A DNA stretch of 7,956 nucleotides from Syntrophaceae bacterium UBA4059 (GTDB lineage: Bacteria > Desulfobacterota > Syntrophia > Syntrophales > Smithellaceae), in assembly GCA_002382045.1 (NCBI GenBank), contig DFZJ01000206.1, positions 1 to 7,956 on the forward strand, given 5' to 3'. Shown here piece by piece: positions 1 through 6,241 of the stretch (the stretch's first letter is position 1; the number at the start of each line of letters is the position of its first letter). A model generated the notes under the pieces. That model saw nothing but the letters and a program-made list of their open reading frames with translations. It did no database searches and was not told where the DNA came from. The position numbers and the translations under genes are program-made.

Positions 1-305
1 GTTTTAATCCGTTCAATTTTTTCCGTAACGATCGGATCATTAGAAAGCACGGCATTGACGATGAGCGCGGCTTCATCCGCCTCTATCTTTTCAATCTGAT
101 CCATTCCCGAAACAATGCCTTCCGTGATCAGATAACCTGCGACATGTTCGCGCAAGTCATTACCGGAACAGGCCATCGTGACATAGGGGCTGCCGTTAAT
201 TTTCAGCAACAAGGCGTATTCCGTGGAAAAAGGCAATGAGACTTCGATCAAGCGGCCATCCCGGTATTCGTGCAGGAGAATATTTTCATGAGCAGGCAAG
301 GTCAT
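1..305 (-). CDS. fdhD: FdhD-like formate dehydrogenase accessory sulfurtransferase (N-terminal 101 residues, runs off left edge)
   Basis: Only the N-terminal 101 residues are in the window; the reading frame is still open at base 1. In the known family, FdhD passes sulfur from a cysteine desulfurase to the molybdenum or tungsten bis-MGD cofactor of formate dehydrogenase, in the cytoplasm. The visible part shows the family's N-terminal pattern: an acidic-hydrophobic strand (EVSLPFS, residues 21-27), a KINGSPYVTMACS stretch (35-47) matching the usual 'VNG...T...P' segment, then NDLREHVAGYLITEGIV (49-65), the counterpart of the usual 'DLEELALGFLLSEGII' segment. The catalytic CxxC loop would lie beyond the left edge and cannot be checked. 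The ATG at 305 is preceded by GGGGAAG with a 4-base spacer and a promoter-like sequence. The match is by eye; a divergent FdhD paralogue is possible. Confidence 0.8.
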   Translation of the reverse strand, partial: MTLPAHENILLHEYRDGRLIEVSLPFSTEYALLLKINGSPYVTMACSGNDLREHVAGYLITEGIVSGMDQIEKIEADEAALIVNAVLSNDPIVTEKIERIK

Positions 306-329
306 TTTTCTTCCCCGGTTTTTTTTATC

Positions 330-358
330 CTTTTATCAGCAATAATAATGATTGACAA
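330..358 (-). promoter_or_regulatory. Predicted sigma70 promoter for fdhD
   Basis: On the minus strand, TTGTCA (353-358, 5 of 6 to consensus) is followed after 17 bases by TAAAAG (330-335, 4 of 6). A GATAAA in the same A-rich stretch is an alternative -10. Transcription would start near 323, leaving a leader of under 20 bases that includes the GGGGAAG ribosome site. Its -35 overlaps the -35 of the divergent promoter. Confidence 0.45.
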
Positions 359-381
359 GACTTAAAAAAATTAACTATCTT
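352..381 (+). promoter_or_regulatory. Predicted sigma70 promoter for the hydrolase pair
   Basis: A perfect TTGACA (352-357) is followed after 18 bases by TATCTT (376-381, 4 of 6). The start point would fall near 388, giving a leader of about 30 bases that contains GGAGGAG. The TTG codon at 380 lies inside the -10, which argues against it being the translation start. Confidence 0.5.
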
Positions 382-409
382 GCTGGGTCACCAAAACAAG
401 ATCGTCCAT

Positions 410-416
410 GGAGGAG
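410..416 (+). promoter_or_regulatory. Ribosome binding site that fixes the hydrolase start at 419
   Basis: GGAGGAG lies just upstream of the ATG at 419, with 4 bases between GGAGG and the ATG. The in-frame upstream TTG at 380 has no comparable site, and the 13 residues it would add do not fit the family's N-terminus. Confidence 0.75.
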
Positions 417-418
417 AA

Positions 419-958
419 ATGCTAAGCCGCACCGCCGCCGTATTAATCATGATCGACTTTCAGGATAAACTGGCCCGCGCCATGATGGACCAGGAAAGTC
501 TTTTTGCCGCGAGCGTCAAGCTGATCCGGGGATTCAAGACGTTGAATCTGCCGATCATGGTGACCGAACAGCTGCCGGAAAAACTGGGACCAACCATTCC
601 CCAACTGGCGGAAGCACTCGACGGCATCCGGCCGATCGCCAAGGAAACCTTCAGCTGCTGGGCCAACAAGCCTTTTCATGATCATCTTGAATCCCTGACC
701 CGACGACACGTGGTGCTGACCGGCATTGAATGCCACATCTGCGTTTACCAGACGGCGCTGGACCTGATGCAAAACGGTTACACCGTTCATCTGGTCGCGG
801 ACGCCGTTTCCTCGCGCACGGCGGAAAACCGCGCCATCGGCATTGAGGCCATCAAAAGCGCCGGGGCGCAGATCACGTCAGCCGAGATGGTTTTGTTTGA
901 GCTGCTGCGCACCGCAGCGGACCCGAAAGCCAAAGACATCTTTACGATTGTGAAATAG
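419..958 (+). CDS. Isochorismatase-family cysteine hydrolase
   Basis: A 179-residue single-domain protein of the isochorismatase-like alpha/beta family, probably cytoplasmic since no signal peptide is seen. The family's catalytic triad is recognisable: D13 at the end of the first strand (VLIMIDFQDK), K75 in RPIAKETFSCW, and nucleophile C108 in GIECHICVYQTALDL. The segment HLVADAVSSR (124-133) and the length also fit the ISOC1/ISOC2 and YcaC-like branch more than true isochorismatases or nicotinamidases, although the substrate cannot be read from sequence. C105, three residues before the nucleophile, is an extra cysteine. The start at 419 is chosen over the TTG at 380 because of a strong GGAGGAG site and because 380 overlaps a predicted -10 box. 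The metallo-hydrolase gene begins 10 bases after the stop, so the two are likely co-transcribed. Confidence 0.88.
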   Translation: MLSRTAAVLIMIDFQDKLARAMMDQESLFAASVKLIRGFKTLNLPIMVTEQLPEKLGPTIPQLAEALDGIRPIAKETFSCWANKPFHDHLESLTRRHVVLTGIECHICVYQTALDLMQNGYTVHLVADAVSSRTAENRAIGIEAIKSAGAQITSAEMVLFELLRTAADPKAKDIFTIVK

Positions 959-968
959 AGGAACTTGC

Positions 969-1667
969 ATGCTCAACATTGAACAATTTCGATACGGCGA
1001 TAATCTGGCTTACCTTCTTTACGGCAAAACGGAAGCCATGGCCGTCGACGGCGGCGCGTGGCAGGAAATCCTGGCATTTCTGAAACAATACCATCTGGCC
1101 CTGAAATATGTCACCAACACGCACCGGCATCACGATCACACGCCCGGTGATGATCAGCTTCTGAAAAAAACGAAGGCAAAATTTCTGGACTGCACGAAAC
1201 TGGCCGACCATCAGGAAATTATCATTGACGGCGAGCCCGTTGTTGTTTACCGGACACCCGGTCACTCCAGAGACTCGATTTGCTTTCACACCGGCCATAA
1301 TCTGATCACGGGAGATACGCTGTTTAACGGGACCATCGGCAATAATTTCTCCGGTGATCCGAAAGGATTTTTTAATTCCATCCTGCGCCTGATGGCCCTG
1401 CCCGGCGACACGCGCGTTTTTGCGGGACATGACTACGTCAGCGATTCGCTCGCCTTTGCCCGGCAGCTGGAACCGCAAAACAAGGACATCGACCGCTTCC
1501 GCGAATCCTGCGACCCGAATTTTCTCTACTCCACCATCGCCTGCGAAAAAAAGATCAATCCTTATTTACGATTTAACGAAGAGCCTATTGTAAAGTTGAT
1601 CAAAGACCGCGGCCTGCCTTCCGCCACCGAATGGGAACGCTGGCAGTCGCTGATGTCCATAGATTAA
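969..1667 (+). CDS. MBL-fold metallo-hydrolase, glyoxalase II (hydroxyacylglutathione hydrolase)-like
   Basis: A 232-residue protein with a complete dinuclear metal site of the metallo-beta-lactamase fold: HRHHDH (H52, H54, D56, H57), H99 in TPGHS, bridging D116 in GDTLF, and H154 in GHDY. The order and spacing match glyoxalase II, which hydrolyses S-lactoylglutathione and similar thioesters. After the core, NPYLR (197-201) resembles the NPFLR helix that helps bind glutathione in GloB, and Y156 follows the GHDY histidine as in that enzyme. The usual GloB pattern after GDTLF is altered to NGTIGNNFSGDP, so the true thiol substrate may differ; other thioesters or persulfides are possible. AGAGGAA precedes the ATG by five bases. 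It is the second gene of a pair with the cysteine hydrolase and has no internal promoter that I can see. No signal peptide, so cytoplasmic. Confidence 0.85.
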   Translation: MLNIEQFRYGDNLAYLLYGKTEAMAVDGGAWQEILAFLKQYHLALKYVTNTHRHHDHTPGDDQLLKKTKAKFLDCTKLADHQEIIIDGEPVVVYRTPGHSRDSICFHTGHNLITGDTLFNGTIGNNFSGDPKGFFNSILRLMALPGDTRVFAGHDYVSDSLAFARQLEPQNKDIDRFRESCDPNFLYSTIACEKKINPYLRFNEEPIVKLIKDRGLPSATEWERWQSLMSID

Positions 1668-1675
1668 TTTCTGTA

Positions 1676-1713
1676 CAATGATTTTCCGGACGGCCCTGTT
1701 ATAAGGATCATTG
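1676..1713. repeat. Inverted repeat after the metallo-hydrolase gene
   Basis: CAATGAT (1676-1682) is matched by ATCATTG (1707-1713), a 7-bp stem with a 24-base loop, extendable by wobble pairs. It starts 8 bases after the stop codon. No T tract follows, so it is at best a weak transcript end or a chance dyad. Confidence 0.3.
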
Positions 1714-1742
1714 AAAGGATGATATGATTTACACTATTCGCC

Positions 1743-1770
1743 TTGACATCTGCCGGCCATTCAGTATAAA
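1743..1770 (+). promoter_or_regulatory. Near-consensus sigma70 promoter for the peroxiredoxin gene
   Basis: Perfect TTGACA (1743-1748), a 16-base spacer, and TATAAA (1765-1770, 5 of 6). Transcription would begin near 1777, giving a leader of about 108 bases ahead of the peroxiredoxin. This makes the peroxiredoxin its own transcription unit. It also weakens the small frame beginning at 1724, whose start codon lies upstream of this start point. Confidence 0.65.
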
Positions 1771-1884
1771 AAACGTGAAAATTAATAATCTGATCGTGGC
1801 GGTCGGATATTTGTTCTTTTCAGAATTTTTAAATAGTCAACAGTCGTTTGTAAAGCATCTCTGTTTAAAGCAGGAGGGAAGAAA

Positions 1885-2343
1885 ATGTCCAGAATTATGG
1901 TTGGGGATGTGGTTGGGGACTTTTCATTGAAGAGTCACACGGACGCGACGGTGGATACGGCATCCATAGCGGGCAAAAAGATCCTGTTGTCTTTTCATCC
2001 GCTGGCCTGGACGGAGGTCTGCGCCAAACAGATGCAGTCGCTGGAAGCCAATTTTGAAGCCTTGCAGTCACTGGGCGCCGTGCCGCTGGGGTTTTCCGTG
2101 GATTCCGTGCCCTGCAAAAAAGCTTGGGCCCAAAGTCTCAATATTCAAAAAGTTGATCTGCTTTCAGATTTCTGGCCGCACGGCGGTCTGGCCGCAAGGC
2201 TGGGTATTTTCATCGATAAGTTTGGTTTTTCGGAACGCGCCAACATCATCCTCGACGAACGCAGAAAGGCCGTTTTTGTAAAGGTCTACCCCCTTCGGGA
2301 ATTGCCGGACATGATCGAGGTTCTGGAATTTTTAAAAAAATAA
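1885..2343 (+). CDS. Peroxiredoxin (AhpC/TSA family, thioredoxin fold)
   Basis: A 152-residue peroxiredoxin, expected to reduce hydrogen peroxide or organic peroxides in the cytoplasm at the expense of a thiol donor. The active site appears as P39-x3-T43-x2-C46 (HPLAWTEVC), with C46 the peroxidatic cysteine, and R118 (FSERAN) as the conserved arginine. The usual aromatic-proline strand reads LLSFHPLAW, a variant I associate with peroxiredoxins of anaerobes. The only other cysteine is C77 (DSVPCKKAW), at the start of the next helix, a candidate resolving residue; a one-cysteine mechanism is also possible. Length suits the compact AhpE/BCP-like groups rather than long AhpC, which carries a C-terminal resolving cysteine. 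A strong GGAGGG site (1873-1878) precedes the ATG. It has its own near-consensus promoter and may end at a weak terminator. Confidence 0.88.
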   Translation: MSRIMVGDVVGDFSLKSHTDATVDTASIAGKKILLSFHPLAWTEVCAKQMQSLEANFEALQSLGAVPLGFSVDSVPCKKAWAQSLNIQKVDLLSDFWPHGGLAARLGIFIDKFGFSERANIILDERRKAVFVKVYPLRELPDMIEVLEFLKK

Positions 2344-2365
2344 TCGCACGAATCCGATTTTTTTT
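2342..2365 (+). terminator. Possible weak intrinsic terminator after the peroxiredoxin gene
   Basis: AATCG (2342-2346) pairs with CGATT (2355-2359) around an 8-base loop, ending in a run of eight T (2358-2365). Seven A bases upstream (2334-2340) could pair with the T run and extend the stem. The stem is short and overlaps the stop codon, so efficiency is uncertain. Confidence 0.4.
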
Positions 2366-2393
2366 GTGGGATGAACGATCATAACTCAAGGAA

Positions 2394-2412
2394 ATAATGA
2401 ACGCATCATTAT
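2394..2412. promoter_or_regulatory. Perfect 7-bp dyad upstream of the chemoreceptor, possible operator
   Basis: ATAATGA (2394-2400) and TCATTAT (2406-2412) form a perfect inverted repeat with a 5-base spacer, 29 bases before the chemoreceptor start. The 19-base size and A+T-rich arms suit a dimeric regulator site. I could not find a convincing sigma70, sigma28 or sigma54 promoter in this gap, so the role is unproven. Confidence 0.3.
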
Positions 2413-2441
2413 GACAAACCGGTTAAAGAAAGGAAAAACAA

Positions 2442-3821
2442 ATGGCTGCCAATAACGCTTGGGTAAGAATGCGAAATTCCATCATGGACCGCTTTAAGGA
2501 TAAAGATCATCTGACACAGCAGAGGGCCTGGTTTCTGTATCTCTTCAGTATCTGTGCTTTTTTCATGTTCATTCTCTTAGGTATGATACTTTTAGCTTCC
2601 GATGTCGAAAAATTTATTAAAGCCGTTGCGCCCATTTTAGTCATTGAAACCATCGCTATTGCCTCCATCTTCCTGATCAGGTCGGGAAAATATAAAGCTG
2701 CCGCCAATAGTATGCTGGTTGTCCAGGCTATCTGTACAACTGCCGGATTCCTGATCAAATACACCGGACCGGTTATCTATGAAGGTTTGGTCAGCTATGT
2801 GCATTTTATGTACATCGGCATCGTTTTTGCCACTCTCTTCTGCGAACGGAAGGCCATCTTAATGATAGCAGTCTGGTATCTTGTTGTCTTCGTTTCCTAC
2901 TTTATCATTGTCAAAGATCAAGTCAGTGGCGAAGCATTAAGCTTAGTCACGAGCAGCTTTGCCGACGGCCTGATCGGGCTTGTCCTTAGCGCTGTCTTAT
3001 CACTTCTCATCATCACCTCCATGCGGCGAGCCAATCAGCAGCTGATAGATTCCGTCGACAACGTCCGGGAAGCATCGATTAAGCTGACGGAAATATCAGG
3101 AACCATCGGTACATCAAGCCAGAGCATCGCCGAAGGAGCGGCACATCAGGCAGCCTCCATGGAGGAAACCACCGCCATGCTCAAAGAAATTTCAGAAAAG
3201 ACCAAAAAGAATGCTGAAATTGTTTCCGATGCACGGAAGATCATGGACGATACAGGCATGATTGTTACATCCACCAACACATCTCTAAAAGGGCTGAGAT
3301 CCTCCATGCATGAGGTCAACGAGGCCAGCGTGAAAACAGCCCGTATTGTCCAGACGATCGATTCCATTGCCTTCCAGACCAATCTCCTCGCTCTGAACGC
3401 GGCCGTTGAAGCTGCCCGGGCCGGAGAAGCCGGCGTGGGATTTGCCGTTGTCGCCGACGAAGTGCGCAACCTGGCCCGCAAATCGGCGGAAGCCTCGAAA
3501 AATACTCAGGACATTATCTCGAGCAATATCGATAACATCAAGAAAAGCACGAATTTTGCCGTCACGTCCGATGAAGCGTTTACGAAATTTATGGAGGTGT
3601 CCGAGCATCTTACCCGGCAACTGAAAGTGATTGGTGAAGCCTCCGCGGATCAAACGCTCGGAATTTCGGAAATCGAACGGGCGGTTGAAGACATCAACAA
3701 CGTCATCCAGGCCAACGCCGCCAGTGCGGAGGAAACGGCAGCCGTATCATCGGAACTCACAACGATGTCCAGGGATATTGCCATTTTCGTTGAAAAGCTT
3801 GACCAGTTGACGAAGTCGTAG
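2442..3821 (+). CDS. Methyl-accepting chemotaxis protein with six-helix membrane sensor region, no HAMP
   Basis: A 459-residue transmembrane chemoreceptor, expected to control CheA through CheW. Residues 1-195 hold six hydrophobic segments (about 29-52, 60-80, 86-105, 114-134, 137-158, 172-193). Basic residues in the N-tail, RSGKYK, CERK and MRR put both ends in the cytoplasm. The external loops are only about 8-10 residues, so there is no periplasmic ligand domain. The signalling coiled coil follows directly, with the conserved tip region [21 protein letters not shown] (309-329) and [10 protein letters not shown] (336-345). Glutamate pairs E241-E242 and E430-E431 sit about 88 and 101 residues from the tip, like methylation sites of E. 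coli Tsr as I recall them. The 133 residues from the last helix to the tip leave no room for HAMP. The C-terminus lacks the NWETF-type CheR tether. AAGGA (2430-2434) precedes the ATG by 7 bases. The stimulus is unknown; sensing within the membrane or of redox/energy state is possible. Confidence 0.93.
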   Translation: MAANNAWVRMRNSIMDRFKDKDHLTQQRAWFLYLFSICAFFMFILLGMILLASDVEKFIKAVAPILVIETIAIASIFLIRSGKYKAAANSMLVVQAICTTAGFLIKYTGPVIYEGLVSYVHFMYIGIVFATLFCERKAILMIAVWYLVVFVSYFIIVKDQVSGEALSLVTSSFADGLIGLVLSAVLSLLIITSMRRANQQLIDSVDNVREASIKLTEISGTIGTSSQSIAEGAAHQAASMEETTAMLKEISEKTKKNAEIVSDARKIMDDTGMIVTSTNTSLKGLRSSMHEVNEASVKTARIVQTIDSIAFQTNLLALNAAVEAARAGEAGVGFAVVADEVRNLARKSAEASKNTQDIISSNIDNIKKSTNFAVTSDEAFTKFMEVSEHLTRQLKVIGEASADQTLGISEIERAVEDINNVIQANAASAEETAAVSSELTTMSRDIAIFVEKLDQLTKS

Positions 3822-3843
3822 GGCAGTTCCGTCGGGAATGGAA

Positions 3844-4677
3844 TTACATGTAGCTGTGGAGACTCGGCAATAGATTAACGCCTAAATAGGTAAAGAGCAC
3901 ACACCCGAAACCGACAATCGTCATGATCGCCATCCGCCTGCCGCGCCAGCCGCGCACCAGACGGGTGTGCAGCATCACAGCATACACAAGCCAGGTAATC
4001 AGCGACCAGGTTTCCTTCGGATCCCAGCTCCAGTAAGAGCCCCAGGCGTAATGCGCCCAGACGGCGCCGGTCGCAATACCCAGCGTCAGAAAAACAAATC
4101 CCAGCGCGGCGCTGGAATACATCAGCTCGTCCATCTGATATTCGGATGGCATCAGCCGGATAAAAGCGTTTTTCGACTCACCCGCCGCGCTCTTGGTCAA
4201 AAACATAATGCCCAGCGCGAATGCCACGGTAAACGAGGCATAACCCATGAAGCAGGTCAGCACATGCGAGGTCAGCCAATTGCTTTGCAGCGCGGGAATC
4301 AGGGGTTCAATGCGGTTACTGATTCCGGGGGCGATGGAGGCATAGGCCATAATCAAAAACGCCACCGGCAGGACAAAAACGCCGATGCTGCGATTTTTCA
4401 GCCGCCACTCCATCAGCAGATATAACAGAACAATCGTCCAGGCAAAGAAAATCAGCGACTCGTAAAAATTGGACAACGGCGCGTGCCCCATGCCGAGATC
4501 GTACGATGTTTTCCAGCGGATAATCCATGCGGCACTCTGAGCGGCAAGACCAATAAGCGCCGCGCCGGTCGCCAGCCTGCCCCAGAATTCCCGCCCCAGG
4601 ATCATCCGGAAAAGATAAAAAACAAACGCTGCAAAGTAGATGAATGTGACCCAGCTTAAAATGGTTGTATTGATCAT
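3844..4677 (-). CDS. ccsA: System II cytochrome c biogenesis protein CcsA (WWD-domain heme handling; also called ResC, or CcsB in some databases)
   Basis: A 277-residue polytopic membrane protein. With ResB it moves heme to the outer face of the cytoplasmic membrane and ligates it to CxxCH apocytochromes. The WWD signature is clear: WGSYWSWDPKE at 212-222. Histidines expected for heme binding flank it: H138 (WLTSHVL) before, H237 (MLHTRL) just after, and H274 (PSLHSY) near the C-terminus, corresponding to P-His1, TM-His2 and P-His2 in the literature. The segment GHAPLSNFYESLIFFAW (64-80) is a further family hallmark. About eight hydrophobic helices span the protein. Its ATG overlaps the stop of resB by 4 bases (ATGA), indicating translational coupling. 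It converges on the chemoreceptor with a 22-base gap that shows no good terminator. Database naming is confused; the WWD protein is CcsA/ResC in the primary literature. Confidence 0.93.
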   Translation of the reverse strand: MINTTILSWVTFIYFAAFVFYLFRMILGREFWGRLATGAALIGLAAQSAAWIIRWKTSYDLGMGHAPLSNFYESLIFFAWTIVLLYLLMEWRLKNRSIGVFVLPVAFLIMAYASIAPGISNRIEPLIPALQSNWLTSHVLTCFMGYASFTVAFALGIMFLTKSAAGESKNAFIRLMPSEYQMDELMYSSAALGFVFLTLGIATGAVWAHYAWGSYWSWDPKETWSLITWLVYAVMLHTRLVRGWRGRRMAIMTIVGFGCVLFTYLGVNLLPSLHSYM

Positions 4678-6062
4678 TTGGAGTGCTCCAGATTATCCTT
4701 CAGTTGGGCGAGAAGATATTGAACTTCCTGTTCCAGACCCGGCTTATTCTTATAGCTGCGGCCCGTAACGCTGATGCGAACGTTATCCTTAACCTGATCA
4801 ATCCGGATAAAGACCTGCCGCGCATACGAAAACAAGACCAGCAGCAATCCGCAAATCAGCAGCACCGCCGCCGCGCCAACGACGGGCGTTCCCGGATCGC
4901 GGTTGACTTGCAGACCGGTATAATATTTCTCCTCCAGCCCCAAAAGCGTAAAGGTATAAGGACGGAAAAGCCCGGGATTAAACATCGGAACCTGCCTGAC
5001 GATATCAGGATTCATGGCTTTGATCTTTTCAAGTTGCTGAAAGACCCAGAAGTTAACCGTTTCTTTTTCAGACCGAACGGCGACTTTAATCGCAGGCCCC
5101 ATTTTCATCAGATTTTCTTCCACCCTCAAAACCTGAAAAGACCCCTCTTTTCCCGGCAATTCAAACGTGTACCCTTCCCCGACATTCATGACATCGCGGC
5201 GACCATCGCTCCTCAGCAGAGACAGCGTGGCCTTCCCGCCCGGGGCGGCGCCATAGCTTGCCTGATAAAAACGGAATCCGTCAAATACGATGGGATGATT
5301 CACGAGAAGTTTTCCCGATTGAACCGCCTGCTTATCCTTCAAAAACGTCAGAGCCGATTGAAAGCTTTTGGGTGCGCCGCTGTCATAAAATTCCACACTA
5401 AACTTATCACAGCGCACGGAAAAAGGCAGGGGCAGACTCTGATTATCGTTGCGTAATTGAATGGCGCTGACTGCCTCGCCTTCCATAATATTGACATATC
5501 CTTCGATCCCGAAAACCGACCCAATGATGGCGCCGGCAATTAAAACCAGAAAACTTAAGTGAACGATGTAAACGCCGAAAAGCGAAAAACGCCCCTTTTG
5601 CGCGCAGAGGAAAACGCTGCCCGGTGCATCCGTCCGCGCCACGTTACGGTATTTCTTCCGCAAAAGCACGGCGGCCGCGTCCGCCGCTTTCTGAATATCG
5701 GATGCAGACTGAAATTTGTTTTCATCAGGAATATTTTTAAAGGCGTCATCGTTTTGAGGCGCGGGGCGCATCCGGAAACGCCGCCAGGCTAAAGGAAGAC
5801 GATCCAGTGAACAGATGATGATATTGATCGCTAAAAGCCCCGACAAAAGGAAAAACCAGACAGAATGATACAGATCGAATATCTGCATCTTCTGCAAAAA
5901 GGAGAACAGCGCAGGCGACAGGCGTCCCGCCAGTTCCCCGGCGGCTTCGCGCTGGGGAACCAGTGTTCCGATCAGGGCGAAAAAAGCAATCAGGGAAAGA
6001 AGGACAATGGCCAGTTGGACGGATGAAAAAAAAGACCAGATACCGGATTTGTTTTTGCTCAA
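4674..6062 (-). CDS. resB: System II cytochrome c biogenesis protein ResB (Ccs1; CcsB in the literature)
   Basis: A 462-residue membrane protein, partner of CcsA in heme delivery and attachment. Four hydrophobic segments are visible: about 15-36 and 66-86 near the N-terminus, 162-184 in the middle, and 394-414 near the C-terminus. Between the third and fourth lies a large extracytoplasmic domain (about 185-390). Family landmarks include GTLVPQ after helix 1, FDLYHSVWF (62-70) entering helix 2, DGFRFYQASYG (261-271), and YTGLQVNRDPG (381-391) just before the last helix. A basic, glutamine-rich tail of about 45 residues follows. The start is a TTG at 6062, chosen because AGGAG stands 9 bases upstream and the N-terminus fits. 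It is the first gene of a two-gene operon with ccsA, behind a predicted extended -10 promoter. Full length; nothing is missing. Confidence 0.93.
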   Translation of the reverse strand: MSKNKSGIWSFFSSVQLAIVLLSLIAFFALIGTLVPQREAAGELAGRLSPALFSFLQKMQIFDLYHSVWFFLLSGLLAINIIICSLDRLPLAWRRFRMRPAPQNDDAFKNIPDENKFQSASDIQKAADAAAVLLRKKYRNVARTDAPGSVFLCAQKGRFSLFGVYIVHLSFLVLIAGAIIGSVFGIEGYVNIMEGEAVSAIQLRNDNQSLPLPFSVRCDKFSVEFYDSGAPKSFQSALTFLKDKQAVQSGKLLVNHPIVFDGFRFYQASYGAAPGGKATLSLLRSDGRRDVMNVGEGYTFELPGKEGSFQVLRVEENLMKMGPAIKVAVRSEKETVNFWVFQQLEKIKAMNPDIVRQVPMFNPGLFRPYTFTLLGLEEKYYTGLQVNRDPGTPVVGAAAVLLICGLLLVLFSYARQVFIRIDQVKDNVRISVTGRSYKNKPGLEQEVQYLLAQLKDNLEHSK

Positions 6063-6071
6063 ATGAATTTT

Positions 6072-6076
6072 CTCCT
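6072..6076 (-). promoter_or_regulatory. Ribosome binding site supporting the TTG start of resB
   Basis: On the minus strand AGGAG lies 9 bases before the TTG at 6062. No in-frame ATG is available near this site, so it decides the non-ATG start. Confidence 0.65.
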
Positions 6077-6093
6077 GAATTTTTATGATGGCA

Positions 6094-6122
6094 TTTCTAG
6101 CATGATCTCAGGACTTATGCAA
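6094..6122 (-). promoter_or_regulatory. Predicted promoter for resB-ccsA
   Basis: On the minus strand TTGCAT (6117-6122, 4 of 6) is followed after 17 bases by TAGAAA (6094-6099, 4 of 6), with TGC directly before it as an extended -10. The start point near 6087 leaves a leader of about 25 bases with the AGGAG site. This would let resB-ccsA be expressed apart from the upstream cytochrome gene. Confidence 0.45.
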
Positions 6123-6164
6123 GGCAGGGAACCGTCTTACCGTCCCAACTGAAGATGGATATAA

Positions 6165-6189
6165 TCCCGCTTCACTGCATTACGCGGGA
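6165..6189. repeat. Second, shorter inverted repeat between cytochrome and resB genes
   Basis: TCCCGC (6165-6170) and GCGGGA (6184-6189) form a 6-bp G+C-rich stem with a 13-base loop. Read on the minus strand it is followed by TTATAT, only a weak T tract. It lies behind the larger hairpin and may add to transcript termination there. Confidence 0.3.
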
Positions 6190-6201
6190 CAATTCGGCTT
6201 A

Positions 6202-6234
6202 CCAATTTCGATGGCCCGAGGGCATCGAAATTGG
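6202..6234. repeat. Perfect 12-bp inverted repeat just after the cytochrome gene
   Basis: CCAATTTCGATG (6202-6213) is exactly complementary to CATCGAAATTGG (6223-6234), with 9 bases between. Two further C-G pairs can form inside after one mismatch. It begins 8 bases after the cytochrome stop codon on the minus strand, so it would be the 3' end hairpin of that transcript. No T tract follows on either strand, so it is not a classical intrinsic terminator; a factor-assisted terminator, an RNA-stabilising hairpin or a dispersed palindromic repeat are all possible. Confidence 0.6.
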
Positions 6235-6241
6235 AGTCTCA

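Noticed and set aside
380..418. Thirteen-codon N-terminal extension of the cysteine hydrolase from a TTG at 380
   Set aside because: The TTG lies inside the predicted -10 box and lacks a ribosome site, while the ATG at 419 has GGAGGAG and gives the family's normal N-terminus.
942..1478. Long minus-strand frame opposite the metallo-hydrolase
   Set aside because: It is the mirror of a gene with a complete catalytic motif set; its own translation shows no recognisable domain.
1724..1930. Small plus-strand frame of 68 codons with AAGGATGAT just before its ATG
   Set aside because: It overlaps the peroxiredoxin start in another frame, its start codon lies upstream of the predicted transcript start of a strong promoter, and the product resembles no protein I know.
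3822..3843. Possible bidirectional terminator between the converging chemoreceptor and ccsA genes
   Set aside because: Only a 4-bp TTCC/GGAA pairing can be drawn in this 22-base gap and there is no T tract on either strand.
4683..5456. 257-codon plus-strand frame opposite resB
   Set aside because: The opposite strand encodes a full-length ResB with clear family landmarks; the plus-strand product has shadow-like composition and no recognisable domain.
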